IMG/VR virus record: IMGVR_UViG_3300010354_000001
Span: 49,975-113,974 of that record
DNA: 64,000 nt
Direction: 5' to 3' (one strand)
DNA from: a virus
In this document: positions 22,052-31,338 of the stretch, piece after piece
Layout: each line of letters begins with the position of its first letter
Numbering within the stretch: the stretch's first letter is position 1
Program-made: the position numbers and the translations under genes
Notes under the pieces: model-generated
Database searches by the model: none
Seen by the model: only the letters and a program-made list of their open reading frames with translations
What the model was told of the DNA's origin: nothing

Positions 22052-23665
22052 TCACCCTGTCACCCTCCATGTACCATCGACTAGGGTGATTAACTGTAAC
22101 GGGCCTACTGATTTCTTTTCTCCTTTGTACTGAACTGCTAATGTTTGAGTCCAGCTACTTGGGCCTTTATTATACCCCATTCTGAGCTTACTCATAGTAC
22201 CAACCATTGCAGTATTTCTAAGCCTTCCCATACTGTGGGTATGTCCTATTATAGCAGCTCCGTGACACTCTTCAAAATTTCTTAAATTTCCCCTAGATCC
22301 ATTAGACCCCATATCCCCGTGACTTGCAAACTGCCTGCCACTTAAAATAAAGTCCTCATCTCTACTTAAAAATCTTACGTTACTAACTTTCTTACTCTGT
22401 AAAATGCTATTACAGTATTTTTCTAATGGGTTGTATCCGTCTAGCATATCTAGACTTAACTCAAGTCCTGCCCTATAGTTTAAAGGGTCGTAAATAAAAG
22501 CACCAGATTTAAGATACCTATCAAGCCACTCATCGTGGTTAGACCGTACTACTAAAACATTCTTAGCTAGCTTAGAAATTCCTACTAACTCTGAAGCTAC
22601 TGAGCCTATATCGTCATAAATCTTACTCTTCTCAGGTTCTTTGGTATATTTATTTGCTTTGTGTATTAAGTCCTTAGATTCGTGATGATTAACTGCTGCC
22701 CCATCATATAAATCATGCAAGAATAAATAATCAGGCTTTAACAGCTCACACACTTCCTTACCCATAGCAAAAGCTTTCGGACAGGTATTACCAATGTGCA
22801 TGTCCCCAAATACCACTGCTTCTGCATTAACTTGCATTTTAGTCTTTTCTGGAGTATACTTAGTACCCAAATCTATGAAACTGCCATCCTTATAAGCTTC
22901 TATGTGTCTAAAATGAAACTTATCTACAGTCTCGGTTTCTACCACTATAGCTGCCATGACATGATCTGTCTCTGCTAAGTATCCAGTACGCTCTGACATA
23001 TACATTTCGGTGTTATAATCTGGTTTGGTTATGGCTCCAGAAGTCATACATACTTTAGGATATTTGTTGTTGCCCCCTGGAATAGAGTCTAGAATTAACT
23101 TAGTTCCTGCTGAAATAAAAGATTTACTTTTCCCTGCGATTCTCTTAAGTCCTGTGAGTGGATTAATTTGTTTAGCAGAAGTTTTAATGTTACATAGGAA
23201 TAAATTATTATTTAAGTAAGTTTCAGTTGGTACTATGTATTCCTGTAGTCTTTTATCTATGTGCCCTAAGCTAGACCAGTCAGAGTTTCTTTTAGCTGGA
23301 TCTGCACAAGTTAGTATTATCAACCTAGCTTTATTTACTTCACAATAGTATTTAATAGCTTCTAAGAAACCTTCATGCACCATGCAGCCCATTACTGCGG
23401 TTGTTACTACATAGCGGTTGTACTGTTTTATTTCCTTGTTTATCTTTGCAGTATTTGTAGTTCTTAAGGCATCTTCTATAGCTACGTCATGGAAATACTC
23501 TGGGTTGAGCTTTCTTACCTGTGCGTGCAAGTCATGTAGGTTTACAAACTTCTCCCTAAGCATTGCCCTAGTGACTCCTAATTCTTTTAGGGTTTCTAGT
23601 GTTGGTGCTTTATGATTTTTCTTGTAAAACTTTAAATAAACTGAAATTATTTCATTCTTCGTCAT
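22052..23665 (-). CDS. T5 A1-like metallophosphoesterase, 537 aa
   Basis: The C-terminal half carries a complete phosphoesterase core: VFGDMHIGNTC (about residues 287-297), HDLYDGAAVNHHE (316-328), VVRSNHDEWLDRYL (371-384) and IIGHTHSMG (475-483). Together with the N-terminal winged-helix-like segment (APTLETLKELGVTRAMLREK) this resembles phage T5 protein A1, needed for first-step DNA transfer and host DNA breakdown. The similarity is my recollection of the family pattern. It overlaps the next upstream gene by 14 bp and lies just downstream of the terminase gene. Confidence 0.7.
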   Translation of the reverse strand: MTKNEIISVYLKFYKKNHKAPTLETLKELGVTRAMLREKFVNLHDLHAQVRKLNPEYFHDVAIEDALRTTNTAKINKEIKQYNRYVVTTAVMGCMVHEGFLEAIKYYCEVNKARLIILTCADPAKRNSDWSSLGHIDKRLQEYIVPTETYLNNNLFLCNIKTSAKQINPLTGLKRIAGKSKSFISAGTKLILDSIPGGNNKYPKVCMTSGAITKPDYNTEMYMSERTGYLAETDHVMAAIVVETETVDKFHFRHIEAYKDGSFIDLGTKYTPEKTKMQVNAEAVVFGDMHIGNTCPKAFAMGKEVCELLKPDYLFLHDLYDGAAVNHHESKDLIHKANKYTKEPEKSKIYDDIGSVASELVGISKLAKNVLVVRSNHDEWLDRYLKSGAFIYDPLNYRAGLELSLDMLDGYNPLEKYCNSILQSKKVSNVRFLSRDEDFILSGRQFASHGDMGSNGSRGNLRNFEECHGAAIIGHTHSMGRLRNTAMVGTMSKLRMGYNKGPSSWTQTLAVQYKGEKKSVGPLQLITLVDGTWRVTG

Positions 23666-24329
23666 GCACTAATTCTAGCATAACATCAACAAAAAGTTTG
23701 ATATGTTCCTTGGTAAGTTCAGCTAATTCTTTATTAGTTAAAAGCTTCATCAAGCATACTATCTCGGTTCCTATATCAGTAGATACTATGTCGTTTTGAC
23801 TTTGAGTAAACTCTCTAAACTCTTTTTCGATAAACTTTTCGTTATTACTTTTGTTAGGGTTAGCCTCTGCAAATAGTACTCGGTTGCATGTCGCCCCTTG
23901 ATTAACATAGTTTACTGATCCTGCTGAGTCTTTGTACTTGTAATACTGATACCCCTCAAATATTACCTGCGGAGGTAATAACTCCCATATTATCGGATCT
24001 ATAGAAATATATTTCCCTTGAAAGGCAGGAGGTTCCCCAGCTACCAATACATTTTGGTCGTGCACTTCGTCATAGCTGAGACCTTTTGCGTAATGCTCTA
24101 TGTCTAACTCTTCTACTATATACTGCTCATCGGTCTCGATGTTAGGAGTAGCGTACGCCATAGCTTTTAGTGGCTCTTTGCTGATACTTTCATGTACTAT
24201 CAAATCCCCGATTATCTTGCAGTGGAACGGGTATAGCGATGAGTTGATATCTACTACTTTATAGAATAATTCATCACCTAAGTGCTTCCTAATTTCTTCG
24301 TTTGCTGCGTAGCTGATATCGGTATACAT
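23652..24329 (-). CDS. Unknown protein, 225 aa
   Basis: An acidic protein with several aromatic segments (YISIDPIIWELLPPQVIFEG, residues 107-126). Between the terminase and A1-like genes it may belong to packaging or DNA entry, but no family is recognised. A -10 box (TGG-TATAAT at 24338-24346) lies 8 nt ahead of its ATG, inside the end of the terminase gene's trailer, so it may have its own near-leaderless promoter. Confidence 0.7.
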   Translation of the reverse strand: MYTDISYAANEEIRKHLGDELFYKVVDINSSLYPFHCKIIGDLIVHESISKEPLKAMAYATPNIETDEQYIVEELDIEHYAKGLSYDEVHDQNVLVAGEPPAFQGKYISIDPIIWELLPPQVIFEGYQYYKYKDSAGSVNYVNQGATCNRVLFAEANPNKSNNEKFIEKEFREFTQSQNDIVSTDIGTEIVCLMKLLTNKELAELTKEHIKLFVDVMLELVHDEE

Positions 24330-24346
24330 CTGCCTTAATTATACCA

Positions 24347-26296
24347 TTAAGTTGGGGAATTTCCGTAACGATCTCTTCGTTTTAAGTCTCTTCTGCTAGA
24401 TTCTTTTCTTTGTGGTCTACCGTTCTCGTACACCCTTGCCTGAGTCTTAATACCCCTAGTTGTAGTGAGTAAAAATAGGGAACTAACCATAGAATCTGAT
24501 ATGTCATTATGATGTCCTGGGGCGTGGTCAATTCTACCAGTCTTTTCATCTTTCTGTAAGAATATTAACTCTTCAAACAAATCCTCATTGTCTGGCATTA
24601 TTACCCTTCCTGCATATACTTCGCTCTTAAACATTTCATAAGCTCCTGGCTCGAGTCTTGTACTAAATTCTTTTGTCTTGAATCCTAACCTATTAATTCT
24701 CTGTCTTGCTGCTTTACTCTGCCACTTATCGAAACTAAATAAGACTATGTTAAGTCCATAATATTGTTTGAGCTTTACTATAAAATTAACTACTTCATCT
24801 ATATTTACCTCTATACCTTTGCTAGCTTTAATAGATATGGCAAACTCTACGATAAAGACAGGTCTTTCTTGAGATACTTTTTTACCTTCTTCGTCAAGTA
24901 CTACCTCTATAGATTTACCTAAGATCCTAGACATAGATATACCGCAAGCATCACCGCTGGTAGCTAAGTCAGTAGAAATTACTCTAGCTGCATTTTTATC
25001 CGTAGGTAAATTCTCTTCTATTACTACAGGCATACCTTCTGTGCCTGTATTGTAGTTATAATGATTAAGGAAGTACTTAAAGCCCATATCTGAGTATTTA
25101 AACATAGCCTCCTTAATAGCTTCTGGCTTACGAATAAATACGTCTACTGCTGTACTAGATACTCCTAATATATCTCTCTGGGCTTTAGGAAAATCACGTT
25201 CAAAATCTACAAGCCATGTGGTAGGCACATGCTCTATTCTTGCATTAGCTGGGTACTGTTTAGTTGCTACCTCTTCTGGACTTAGTATCTTACCTGCGTA
25301 ATCCTTGGTCGATACGAGAATAGGAAAGGTTTCTTTAGAATACTTCCACTCTGGCATAACATCCCATGCCCTTTGGTCAAATACTAATTGATTCGGACTT
25401 TTACCTAGCTTTTTTATTTGAGCTTTAACTTTACTTGTGTAATCATTCTCATGGTTTGCCGAAGAGACTACATATACACCTCCAAGTGCTATGTTTTTCT
25501 TTTCTTGTGTAGCGAACCTACTTTTATATCGGTTGAATGCCTCGTGTATAATCTTCTCTGCTTGGTCATAAGTGGCATTATCACCTCCCTCCACAGCTTG
25601 CTTAGATTTCTCTACGATAAGCATGGTGTTAGCCTCCTCTACGGAACAGGCTATCAAGTCATGCCCTAGAAGATTATTTGCATCTGGCCTAAATACTGTA
25701 AAAGTTACATTGAGATCTGTGAGTTTTAGGTCTGCCTCCAAATCCTTATCGTAGTTAACTTTATGTCTCTGGGTATATTTCATACCCAGAAACATACTTC
25801 TCACTGGATTATATACGTTCTCTCTTGCGGTTTTCACCTTGGCGGCAGTACATCCTAGCACTATAGGTTTATCTTTCAATAACCCAAATACTAGATGTGG
25901 GTTAGGAAAACAAGTCAAACAGTATAGCGTGTAACATAAAGCTATATTAGTTCTTAAAGTCTTACCTATACCGATAGCCCCAGTCAGTATTACTTCTGTA
26001 GGTTGAATTTCCCCAGTCCAAATATCGGGACACATTACCTTTAGATCTGCTACTATTTGCGGCCAGTAGGTGTTAGTTCCCAAGTATTCGGGATCTGTCA
26101 GAAACTGTTCGATAGTTACTGGTAACCTAGTCATTAACCTTATAGCTTTTATAAAGTTAGGGTTATTCCTATATATAAGTTCATCTACAGCATTTTCTAA
26201 AACACGCCTAAGTCTAACAGGATCTTCACTAATCCCAGCATCTATAGCTTCTTCTAAACTAGCTAAAGTTTCTGCTCTTATCTGTTCTAACTGCAA
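24347..26296 (-). CDS. Terminase large subunit
   Basis: The motor that packages phage DNA. ATPase: Walker A-type GAIGIGKT (residues 106-113) and a CSVEEANTM acidic pair following a hydrophobic strand (Walker B, about 217-225). Nuclease: STDLATSGDACG (about 439-450), a central FSFDKW acidic position and HNDISDSMVSSLFLL near the end. Length (649 aa) is on the high side. It follows the sigma factor gene with no gap and lies near a possible small terminase gene (28108). Confidence 0.9.
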   Translation of the reverse strand: MQLEQIRAETLASLEEAIDAGISEDPVRLRRVLENAVDELIYRNNPNFIKAIRLMTRLPVTIEQFLTDPEYLGTNTYWPQIVADLKVMCPDIWTGEIQPTEVILTGAIGIGKTLRTNIALCYTLYCLTCFPNPHLVFGLLKDKPIVLGCTAAKVKTARENVYNPVRSMFLGMKYTQRHKVNYDKDLEADLKLTDLNVTFTVFRPDANNLLGHDLIACSVEEANTMLIVEKSKQAVEGGDNATYDQAEKIIHEAFNRYKSRFATQEKKNIALGGVYVVSSANHENDYTSKVKAQIKKLGKSPNQLVFDQRAWDVMPEWKYSKETFPILVSTKDYAGKILSPEEVATKQYPANARIEHVPTTWLVDFERDFPKAQRDILGVSSTAVDVFIRKPEAIKEAMFKYSDMGFKYFLNHYNYNTGTEGMPVVIEENLPTDKNAARVISTDLATSGDACGISMSRILGKSIEVVLDEEGKKVSQERPVFIVEFAISIKASKGIEVNIDEVVNFIVKLKQYYGLNIVLFSFDKWQSKAARQRINRLGFKTKEFSTRLEPGAYEMFKSEVYAGRVIMPDNEDLFEELIFLQKDEKTGRIDHAPGHHNDISDSMVSSLFLLTTTRGIKTQARVYENGRPQRKESSRRDLKRRDRYGNSPT

Positions 26297-27115
26297 TTAA
26301 TTCACCTGCATTGTGTCTAGCACTTCTGCTAATTCTATAAGTCCTTCTTGAACTCTACGCTCAAATTCTTTTCTGGTTATCTTTAATTCTGCGGCCATTT
26401 TAGTGTCGGATAAGCCCTCAGCGTAGTATCCAAACTTCCACTTTAGAGATTCTGCTAATTCTGCAGGCAACTCAGCTAGAGCCAAGTTAACTGATCTTCT
26501 TCTATCTAAATCTTCCTCCGCAATTTCCTCTACTGCTTCTAGTGTCTCCACTAACGTAGTGGTACTACTATCCTTAGTAGAAACAAATTCGTCTAGGGAG
26601 TCTATTGTAGTTAAGCCTTCTTTAACTAAATCTAACTTATCTTTATTTATCCCTAACCCTAACATTAGTTCTTGGTCTGTTGGGGTTCTTTCCAGTTGCT
26701 TACTTAAATTAGCATAAAGTTTTTTAAACTTATTCATGGTATCTACCATGTGGTTAGGTATTCTAATAGATCTTGCTTTATCTGTTAAAGCTCTAGATAT
26801 AACTTGCCTAATCCAAAAAGTAGAATATGTGCTAAACTTATTGTTCGTGGAAAGGTCAAACTTATCTAAAGACTTAATCAAACCTGTGGTTCCTTCTTGT
26901 ATTAAATCTAAAAATGAAACTCCCTTGTTTACATGCTTTTTTGCGATAGATACTACCAACCTAAGATTATGTTTTATTAACAAATCCTTATAGTGCATAT
27001 CGCCTGCTTGATACTTTCGCAAATAGTCATACTCAACCTCTTTGCTGAGCACCTTATACTTATTTAATTTTCCTAAAAATATTTTTATTTCTTCATCATT
27101 TACTTCATTCAACAA
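26297..27115 (-). CDS. Phage RNA polymerase sigma factor (sigma-70 family)
   Basis: All four core regions are visible: region 1.2/2 with [20 protein letters not shown] and [17 protein letters not shown], region 2.4 [16 protein letters not shown], region 3 around [14 protein letters not shown] and a region 4-like C-terminus ([20 protein letters not shown]). It would redirect host RNA polymerase to late phage promoters. The start is TTG (27115) with GAGGGG ahead. The strong TGnTATAAT-type boxes seen across the window could be read by this sigma or by the host factor. Confidence 0.9.
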   Translation of the reverse strand: MLNEVNDEEIKIFLGKLNKYKVLSKEVEYDYLRKYQAGDMHYKDLLIKHNLRLVVSIAKKHVNKGVSFLDLIQEGTTGLIKSLDKFDLSTNNKFSTYSTFWIRQVISRALTDKARSIRIPNHMVDTMNKFKKLYANLSKQLERTPTDQELMLGLGINKDKLDLVKEGLTTIDSLDEFVSTKDSSTTTLVETLEAVEEIAEEDLDRRRSVNLALAELPAELAESLKWKFGYYAEGLSDTKMAAELKITRKEFERRVQEGLIELAEVLDTMQVN

Positions 27116-27118
27116 TAT

Positions 27119-27439
27119 CTACCCCTCGACTATGCTATCCACAGCCAATACCTCTCCTTTTTTAGTCAAACTCCAGACATCTGTAATCCCATCAACATAG
27201 AAAACTACTTTGTTAATTAATCCGCCCTCTATATACTCAGCCCAAAATTCTGATACGTTATCGTCAGAGTTAAGAAACTTTTCCTCTGCAAATACTTTGA
27301 CAGATTTAGATTCGCTTTTATAGACAGCTCTACATCCCATGATTTTTCCTGAGATGATATACTCATCCCCAAAAGATGTTTTAATCTGTCCGTCAATATC
27401 GTCTTTAGTTACAAAGTACAGCTCGTCTCTTAAGTCCAC
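27119..27439 (-). CDS. Unknown protein, 106 aa, leaderless GTG start
   Basis: A strand-rich acidic protein (MDLRDELYFVTKDDIDGQIK). The GTG start lies only 6 nt after TATAAT (27446-27451), itself preceded by CGTGT, so the mRNA is probably leaderless. No family recognised. It leads directly into the sigma factor gene, 3 bp away, so this promoter likely drives sigma and terminase. Confidence 0.65.
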   Translation of the reverse strand: MDLRDELYFVTKDDIDGQIKTSFGDEYIISGKIMGCRAVYKSESKSVKVFAEEKFLNSDDNVSEFWAEYIEGGLINKVVFYVDGITDVWSLTKKGEVLAVDSIVEG

Positions 27440-27472
27440 TAAAATATTATAACACGAAATACGTATTTTTGG

Positions 27473-28093
27473 TTAAATTTTTTCGATTATTTTTATAGAA
27501 TCTATGTGCGAGTGCCCGCCTTTGTGGGCTATAGACACAACATTCTCGGCTCTTTTAGCTAGTAATTTATCAGCGTTAGCCATCTCTTTGGAAATAAAAT
27601 CATCAGTTCCGTAAATATTAAATATGTTTACGAAGCTTACGCACTTTCTTCTGAACCATAAATAAGACTTAATATATAGTCTTAATGTCTTAAGCCCTAT
27701 CCCTATGGGGCTGTTTAAGCAATAAAATGTATTCAGTTCCATACTCCTATCCTCAGTACCCAAGCAAAGAGTTATTAGAGTTCCTAAGCTATGTGCTACC
27801 ACATCTACTTTGTAGCCTTGTGTAGTTAAATTAAGAATCTCGTTAGTAATTTCTGCGTTAATCATCCCTGCCACATAACGATTATTTAAGTAGCCCCAAA
27901 TGTCTGCAGCATAATCTTTAATATGGGGAGGAAGCCATTTTAAATAAATAGGTAAATTTTCTTTTACTACTTCAAAATACTTTTCGGACTGTGCATAATA
28001 TACACATTCGTATTTAGCTGCAATGTTAGCTAAATCCTCTAACATATATCTAGGTTTGTCGTTTATGCCTTGAATAATAATTAGAGCTTTCAC
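27473..28093 (-). CDS. Alpha/beta hydrolase, lipase-like
   Basis: A serine hydrolase fold: the nucleophile elbow VAHSLGTLITLC (residues 99-110) and a late YGTDDFIS (acid) and KGGHSH (histidine) segment. It starts with GTG after TTGGAG. Such enzymes act on lipids or esters; a role in lysis or in degrading host signals is possible. It is unusual to find one between sigma and small-terminase-like genes. Confidence 0.7.
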   Translation of the reverse strand: MKALIIIQGINDKPRYMLEDLANIAAKYECVYYAQSEKYFEVVKENLPIYLKWLPPHIKDYAADIWGYLNNRYVAGMINAEITNEILNLTTQGYKVDVVAHSLGTLITLCLGTEDRSMELNTFYCLNSPIGIGLKTLRLYIKSYLWFRRKCVSFVNIFNIYGTDDFISKEMANADKLLAKRAENVVSIAHKGGHSHIDSIKIIEKI

Positions 28094-28107
28094 ACTCCAA
28101 GTGTACT

Positions 28108-28815
28108 CTAGGATTCTATTTGAGGGGTGTCTGCCCTTTTAATCTCATGAACTCTGGATATTAATAAGTCTATAGAAGAGTCTAAAGCTGCTTTTTGTTT
28201 AGCTCCTGGATCGTCTATGTTATGAGCTTTATTTTTAACTGGATCTAAAAGTCTCAAATCGAAACTCCACTTCATTTTATCATTAACGGTCTGCAAAGCT
28301 AATTTTAAATAAGTAGCACCCTGCGATCCGCCCTTATTTGTGTAATAGTCTTCCATAGCTAACTTAGTTATCATGTCATATTGAGCAAAGGTGTTAGTTA
28401 GTGCAGCAAAAGCATCGTAGCCTTCTAGTTTATGGGAATTAATCTTTCTTATGGATTCTAACCAGCCATTTATTATTTTAGGCGTAACCCCGAAGGCTAG
28501 TGCCATTTCGTCATCTCTAAATCCTTTGAGGAAAAGATCATAAATATAAGGAAATATAAAAGTTTCTAACTCTTCTCTTGTTAGTTTCTTGTGGTAATTT
28601 GCTAAAAGTCTTAACTGTTTTACTCTTTCCTCGGAATACCCTAATGCTGAATCGCTTGGAGTGGCTTCCTTCATAAGTTCCCTTATGTTTGAGGCTAGAG
28701 AATTATCATCTGCTCTAGCTCTAGGGGCTTCTGCTATTGGATTTTCTTGATCTAGTATTGGTTTAACTTCTTCTGGGGTTTTTGGCCCTGAAAGGTCTAT
28801 TCGTTTTTCACGCAT
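28108..28815 (-). CDS. Possible terminase small subunit or DNA-binding protein, 235 aa
   Basis: A helical protein with a helix-turn-helix-like segment (DDEMALAFGVTPKIINGWLE, residues 96-115), preceded by a long helix and followed by helices that could oligomerise. Its position upstream of sigma and the large terminase fits a small terminase that recognises packaging DNA. This is inference from motif and place. Confidence 0.5.
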   Translation of the reverse strand: MREKRIDLSGPKTPEEVKPILDQENPIAEAPRARADDNSLASNIRELMKEATPSDSALGYSEERVKQLRLLANYHKKLTREELETFIFPYIYDLFLKGFRDDEMALAFGVTPKIINGWLESIRKINSHKLEGYDAFAALTNTFAQYDMITKLAMEDYYTNKGGSQGATYLKLALQTVNDKMKWSFDLRLLDPVKNKAHNIDDPGAKQKAALDSSIDLLISRVHEIKRADTPQIES

Positions 28816-28817
28816 CT

Positions 28818-29561
28818 TTATTTAGTGTACTGCTGAATGAAGTTCCTTTCATCTATAGTAATACTTGTTAAACTTAAAATCCAAGTTAGATAACTCACTA
28901 ATTCTCTTTCGTTATGTCGCACTAAGTCATCCATAGACTGTCCTTTAAACTTACCCTTGTTGAATACATACTTGCCTAATCCTTCTTGGAAAGTAAACCA
29001 GTCACCTAAAATAAACATCTCACCGAAACCTATCACTTGAGCAGTCTCAGGAATGTTTAACTCTTCGTACATCTCTTGCATCTTTTGGAATATCTGAAGT
29101 GTTGCAATCGCATCTACTTTAGCATCGTGAGCCCCTTCCATAATTTTCCCCGTATAAAGCTTATATAAGCTCTCTAGATTACATCTATTTAACTTTTTAT
29201 GTATTGCGTAAGGATCTATAAGATTTTTGTCTGATAGGGATAATTCAAAACCGCACTCTTTTAACTGCCTAGACAGTATAGAAAAATCAAAAGTAGCGTT
29301 AAACATGATTATGTTCTTATAGGCGTTTAGTATTTTAGATATTCTAGGAGCTACTTCAGAGAAACTTGGAGCATCCTTCAAATCTAATATAGAGATTTTA
29401 TGTATTTCTTCTGCGTCTGGAGATATGGGTACTGTAGGTTTTACATAACTGGAATACGATTTCCCGTCACTAGAAACCAGTGCTATCTGCACTATCTCGT
29501 CCCTCCCTAAATCGAGCCCAGTGGCTTCTATGTCTATAGATAAATACTCGTTTTCTCTCAT
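28818..29561 (-). CDS. DnaQ-like 3'-5' exonuclease (DEDDh)
   Basis: ExoI SIDIEATGLDLG (residues 8-19), ExoII FNATFDFSIL (83-92) and ExoIII GAHDAKVDAIATL (about 143-155) give the D-E-D-D set with the H of DEDDh. It would proofread or trim DNA or RNA. A C-terminal extension of about 80 residues (VFNKGKFKGQSMDDLVRHN) resembles the tail of other phage exonucleases. Its start lies 14 bp from the end of the TnpB element, which inserted just upstream. Confidence 0.85.
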   Translation of the reverse strand: MRENEYLSIDIEATGLDLGRDEIVQIALVSSDGKSYSSYVKPTVPISPDAEEIHKISILDLKDAPSFSEVAPRISKILNAYKNIIMFNATFDFSILSRQLKECGFELSLSDKNLIDPYAIHKKLNRCNLESLYKLYTGKIMEGAHDAKVDAIATLQIFQKMQEMYEELNIPETAQVIGFGEMFILGDWFTFQEGLGKYVFNKGKFKGQSMDDLVRHNERELVSYLTWILSLTSITIDERNFIQQYTK

Positions 29562-29574
29562 ACTAATTAGTCCG

Positions 29575-30825
29575 GACTTGTCCCATTAACATACGTTAAG
29601 GGAGATTATCGGCTTCACCGAGTCTGCTTTAATCACCTCGTATAGTGAGTCTAGTCTTACTAACTCTCCACCAGCGGCCATCCTAGCCGCTTCCTTTGCT
29701 ATATTGATAGAAGCGTTCCTGTCTCTGTGGTGCTTTGCACCACATTTACAAGTCCACTCCCTATCAGACAGTTGCAAACTATCATTTATTCTACCACACT
29801 CTGAACAAGTTTTACTAGAAGGAAAAAATCTATTTACCTCTATAACTTGTTTGCCAACAGAGTTGGCTTTATAATTTAAGTAGTTAAGGAATAATCCCCA
29901 ACCAGAGTCAGCTATTGACATAGCTAACTTATGGTTTTTAACTAAACCTTTAATATGTAAATCCTCTACAGCGAATGCTTGATTCTCGCATTCGCTTACT
30001 AGAGAATTAGAAACTTTATGAGAGAAATCTTTTCTCTTATTAGCTATTCTCTCGTGTAGCTTTGCTACACGGATTCTAGCTTGATTTCTCTTTTTAGAAC
30101 CTTTCTGCTTTCTGCAAAAATCTCTTTGAGATTTTTTTAGTTTACTTAAATTTTCTCTTAAAAACTTATTAGGTTTAACTCTAACTCCGTTAGAAGTAAT
30201 TAAAAAATCTTTTAGACCAAGGTCTAAACCTGTTATACCTTCTTTATGTTTAATATTAGATAAATCTAAATCTTCTACTTCAAATAAACAAACTGCATAG
30301 TAACTACCAGAAGCAGATTTTTTAACTGTTACTTTCTTTAACTTGCCTTCAGGCAAGTCACTTCCTCTAAACTTAACTAAGCCTAGCTTCGGTAGTTTTA
30401 TTTTATTACCAATTAAGGAAGTTCCTTGTATTATGGAGTAAGATTTTTTGCAATACTTGTTTTTAAATCTAGGAAATTTACCTACCCCTTTAAAAAATCT
30501 ATTATAAGCTTCTGCTAGATTACCGCAGGTAATCTGTAATTGTGCTGCTGAAGCAGCACTAAGCCATGTATATTGCTTTTTAAGTTTAGGTAAAAGGTTA
30601 TTCATATCATAATTAGATAAAGATTTACCTGTTCTTAAATATTTCTTTTTACAAATCTCTAACATTTTATTATAGATAAATCTAGAACAACCAAACTCAA
30701 TCTCAAGTTGTTTAACTTGTGATTGGTTTGGGTAAAGTTTAATTTCTCTTGATCTAAACATTATAATTGGAGGTGTCTCCTGATTATATTATACTACGTT
30801 CTTAACGTATGTTAATGGGATAAGT
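29575..30825 (-). mobile_element. IS605/IS1341-type element carrying only tnpB
   Basis: The ends are inverted copies of ACTTATCCCATTAACATACG and five further bases, each with a subterminal hairpin (TTAAC-ATAC-GTTAA), as in IS200/IS605 elements. The left end (30825 side) contains a promoter TTAACA-16 bp-TATAAT. There is no tnpA in the window. AAGTCCG follows the right-end hairpin in all three related loci (here 29572-29578, 37538-37544 and 11345-11351 by strand) and may be part of the end. Two smaller relatives exist at 37353-37541 and 11345-11459. Confidence 0.85.
29586..30761 (-). CDS. tnpB: TnpB RNA-guided nuclease
   Basis: A TnpB of normal size (391 aa): N-terminal FRSREIKLYPNQSQ, RuvC-I GITGLDLGLKDFL (Asp), RuvC-II AVEDLHIKGL (Glu), zinc finger CSECG...CKCG and RuvC-III HHRDRNASINIAKEA (Asp). 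All three catalytic residues are present. TnpB cuts DNA guided by omega-RNA made from the element's own 3' end. The stop codon lies inside the right-end hairpin. A GGAG-ACAC-CTCC hairpin ahead of the start could hide the ribosome site. Confidence 0.95.
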   Translation of the reverse strand: MFRSREIKLYPNQSQVKQLEIEFGCSRFIYNKMLEICKKKYLRTGKSLSNYDMNNLLPKLKKQYTWLSAASAAQLQITCGNLAEAYNRFFKGVGKFPRFKNKYCKKSYSIIQGTSLIGNKIKLPKLGLVKFRGSDLPEGKLKKVTVKKSASGSYYAVCLFEVEDLDLSNIKHKEGITGLDLGLKDFLITSNGVRVKPNKFLRENLSKLKKSQRDFCRKQKGSKKRNQARIRVAKLHERIANKRKDFSHKVSNSLVSECENQAFAVEDLHIKGLVKNHKLAMSIADSGWGLFLNYLNYKANSVGKQVIEVNRFFPSSKTCSECGRINDSLQLSDREWTCKCGAKHHRDRNASINIAKEAARMAAGGELVRLDSLYEVIKADSVKPIISLNVC

Positions 30826-31245
30826 GTGGATTCTAATAAATCTATCCATGTGCCTAAAAGGAAATTTATTGGCTATATACATGGTTTCCTGCAGTTCTAC
30901 ATTATCTATATAGTAGTGGGGTTTCTCTGGATCAAACTTAATCAACCCTGACTTTATAAGTCCTGAGATTATTTTATCTAACTGTTTGTGTAGATCTGCG
31001 TGAATCTCCCTATCAAGTATTATTAAGTTTCCGTTAAACCCATTCTCTCGATCAAAGTCTATATGGTGTATATCAAATCTGTTGTCGGGGTAAAATCCGT
31101 GTTTAGCTTCAAATTCATCAGCTAAAGCATAGCGATCATCATAATTACGCTTCCTGCTTGCAGTCCATCTTTGGATGTATTTAGGATAAAAAAGTCTCTT
31201 CTTCTTTTTCAAGCGTACTTTAATTGTATCCTCAGAGGTCAGCAT
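30802..31245 (-). CDS. HNH endonuclease, tail rewritten by the TnpB element
   Basis: A short HNH homing-type nuclease: RFDIHHIDFDRENGFNGNLI (residues 58-77) and HADLHKQL give the His-His and Asn-His positions. The last residues TYPINIR and the stop come from the inverted end of the TnpB element (30801-30825), so the original C-terminus has been replaced. The only ATG lies within the acceptor stem of tRNA-His, so the true start may be a TTG about 13 codons later. Confidence 0.7.
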   Translation of the reverse strand: MLTSEDTIKVRLKKKKRLFYPKYIQRWTASRKRNYDDRYALADEFEAKHGFYPDNRFDIHHIDFDRENGFNGNLIILDREIHADLHKQLDKIISGLIKSGLIKFDPEKPHYYIDNVELQETMYIANKFPFRHMDRFIRIHTYPINIR

Positions 31246-31311
31246 GACAGGATTTGAACCTGCGGTATCGGGGTCACAGCCCGACGCCTTAGACCACTAG
31301 GCGACATGCTG
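31239..31311 (-). tRNA. tRNA-His (GTG anticodon)
   Basis: Full cloverleaf: acceptor CAGCATG / CATGCTG, D arm GCCT-AGTGGTCTA-AGGC, anticodon stem TCGGG / CCCGA with loop CTGTGAC (anticodon GTG), T arm GCAGG-TTCAAAT-CCTGT. The discriminator is A and the base before position 1 is C, so the usual G-1:C73 identity pair of tRNA-His is missing. The inverted repeat continues beyond the acceptor (CAGAGGC / GACCTCTG, one mismatch), making an extended stem. No CCA is encoded. Confidence 0.9.
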
Positions 31312-31329
31312 GCCTCTGAAGATAGTTAA

Positions 31330-31338
31330 ATTATACCA
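31330..31338 (-). promoter_or_regulatory. Extended -10 promoter of tRNA-His
   Basis: Minus strand TGG-TATAAT ends about 18 bp before the tRNA 5' end, so the tRNA and perhaps the HNH gene behind it have their own promoter. Confidence 0.6.

Noticed and set aside
27440-27472. AATACGTATT palindrome as an operator
   Set aside because: It recurs only once elsewhere (near 7116) and no consistent gene arrangement supports a regulator site.
29575-30825. A complete transposon with its own transposase
   Set aside because: No TnpA (Y1 or serine type) gene is found in or near the element; only tnpB is present.
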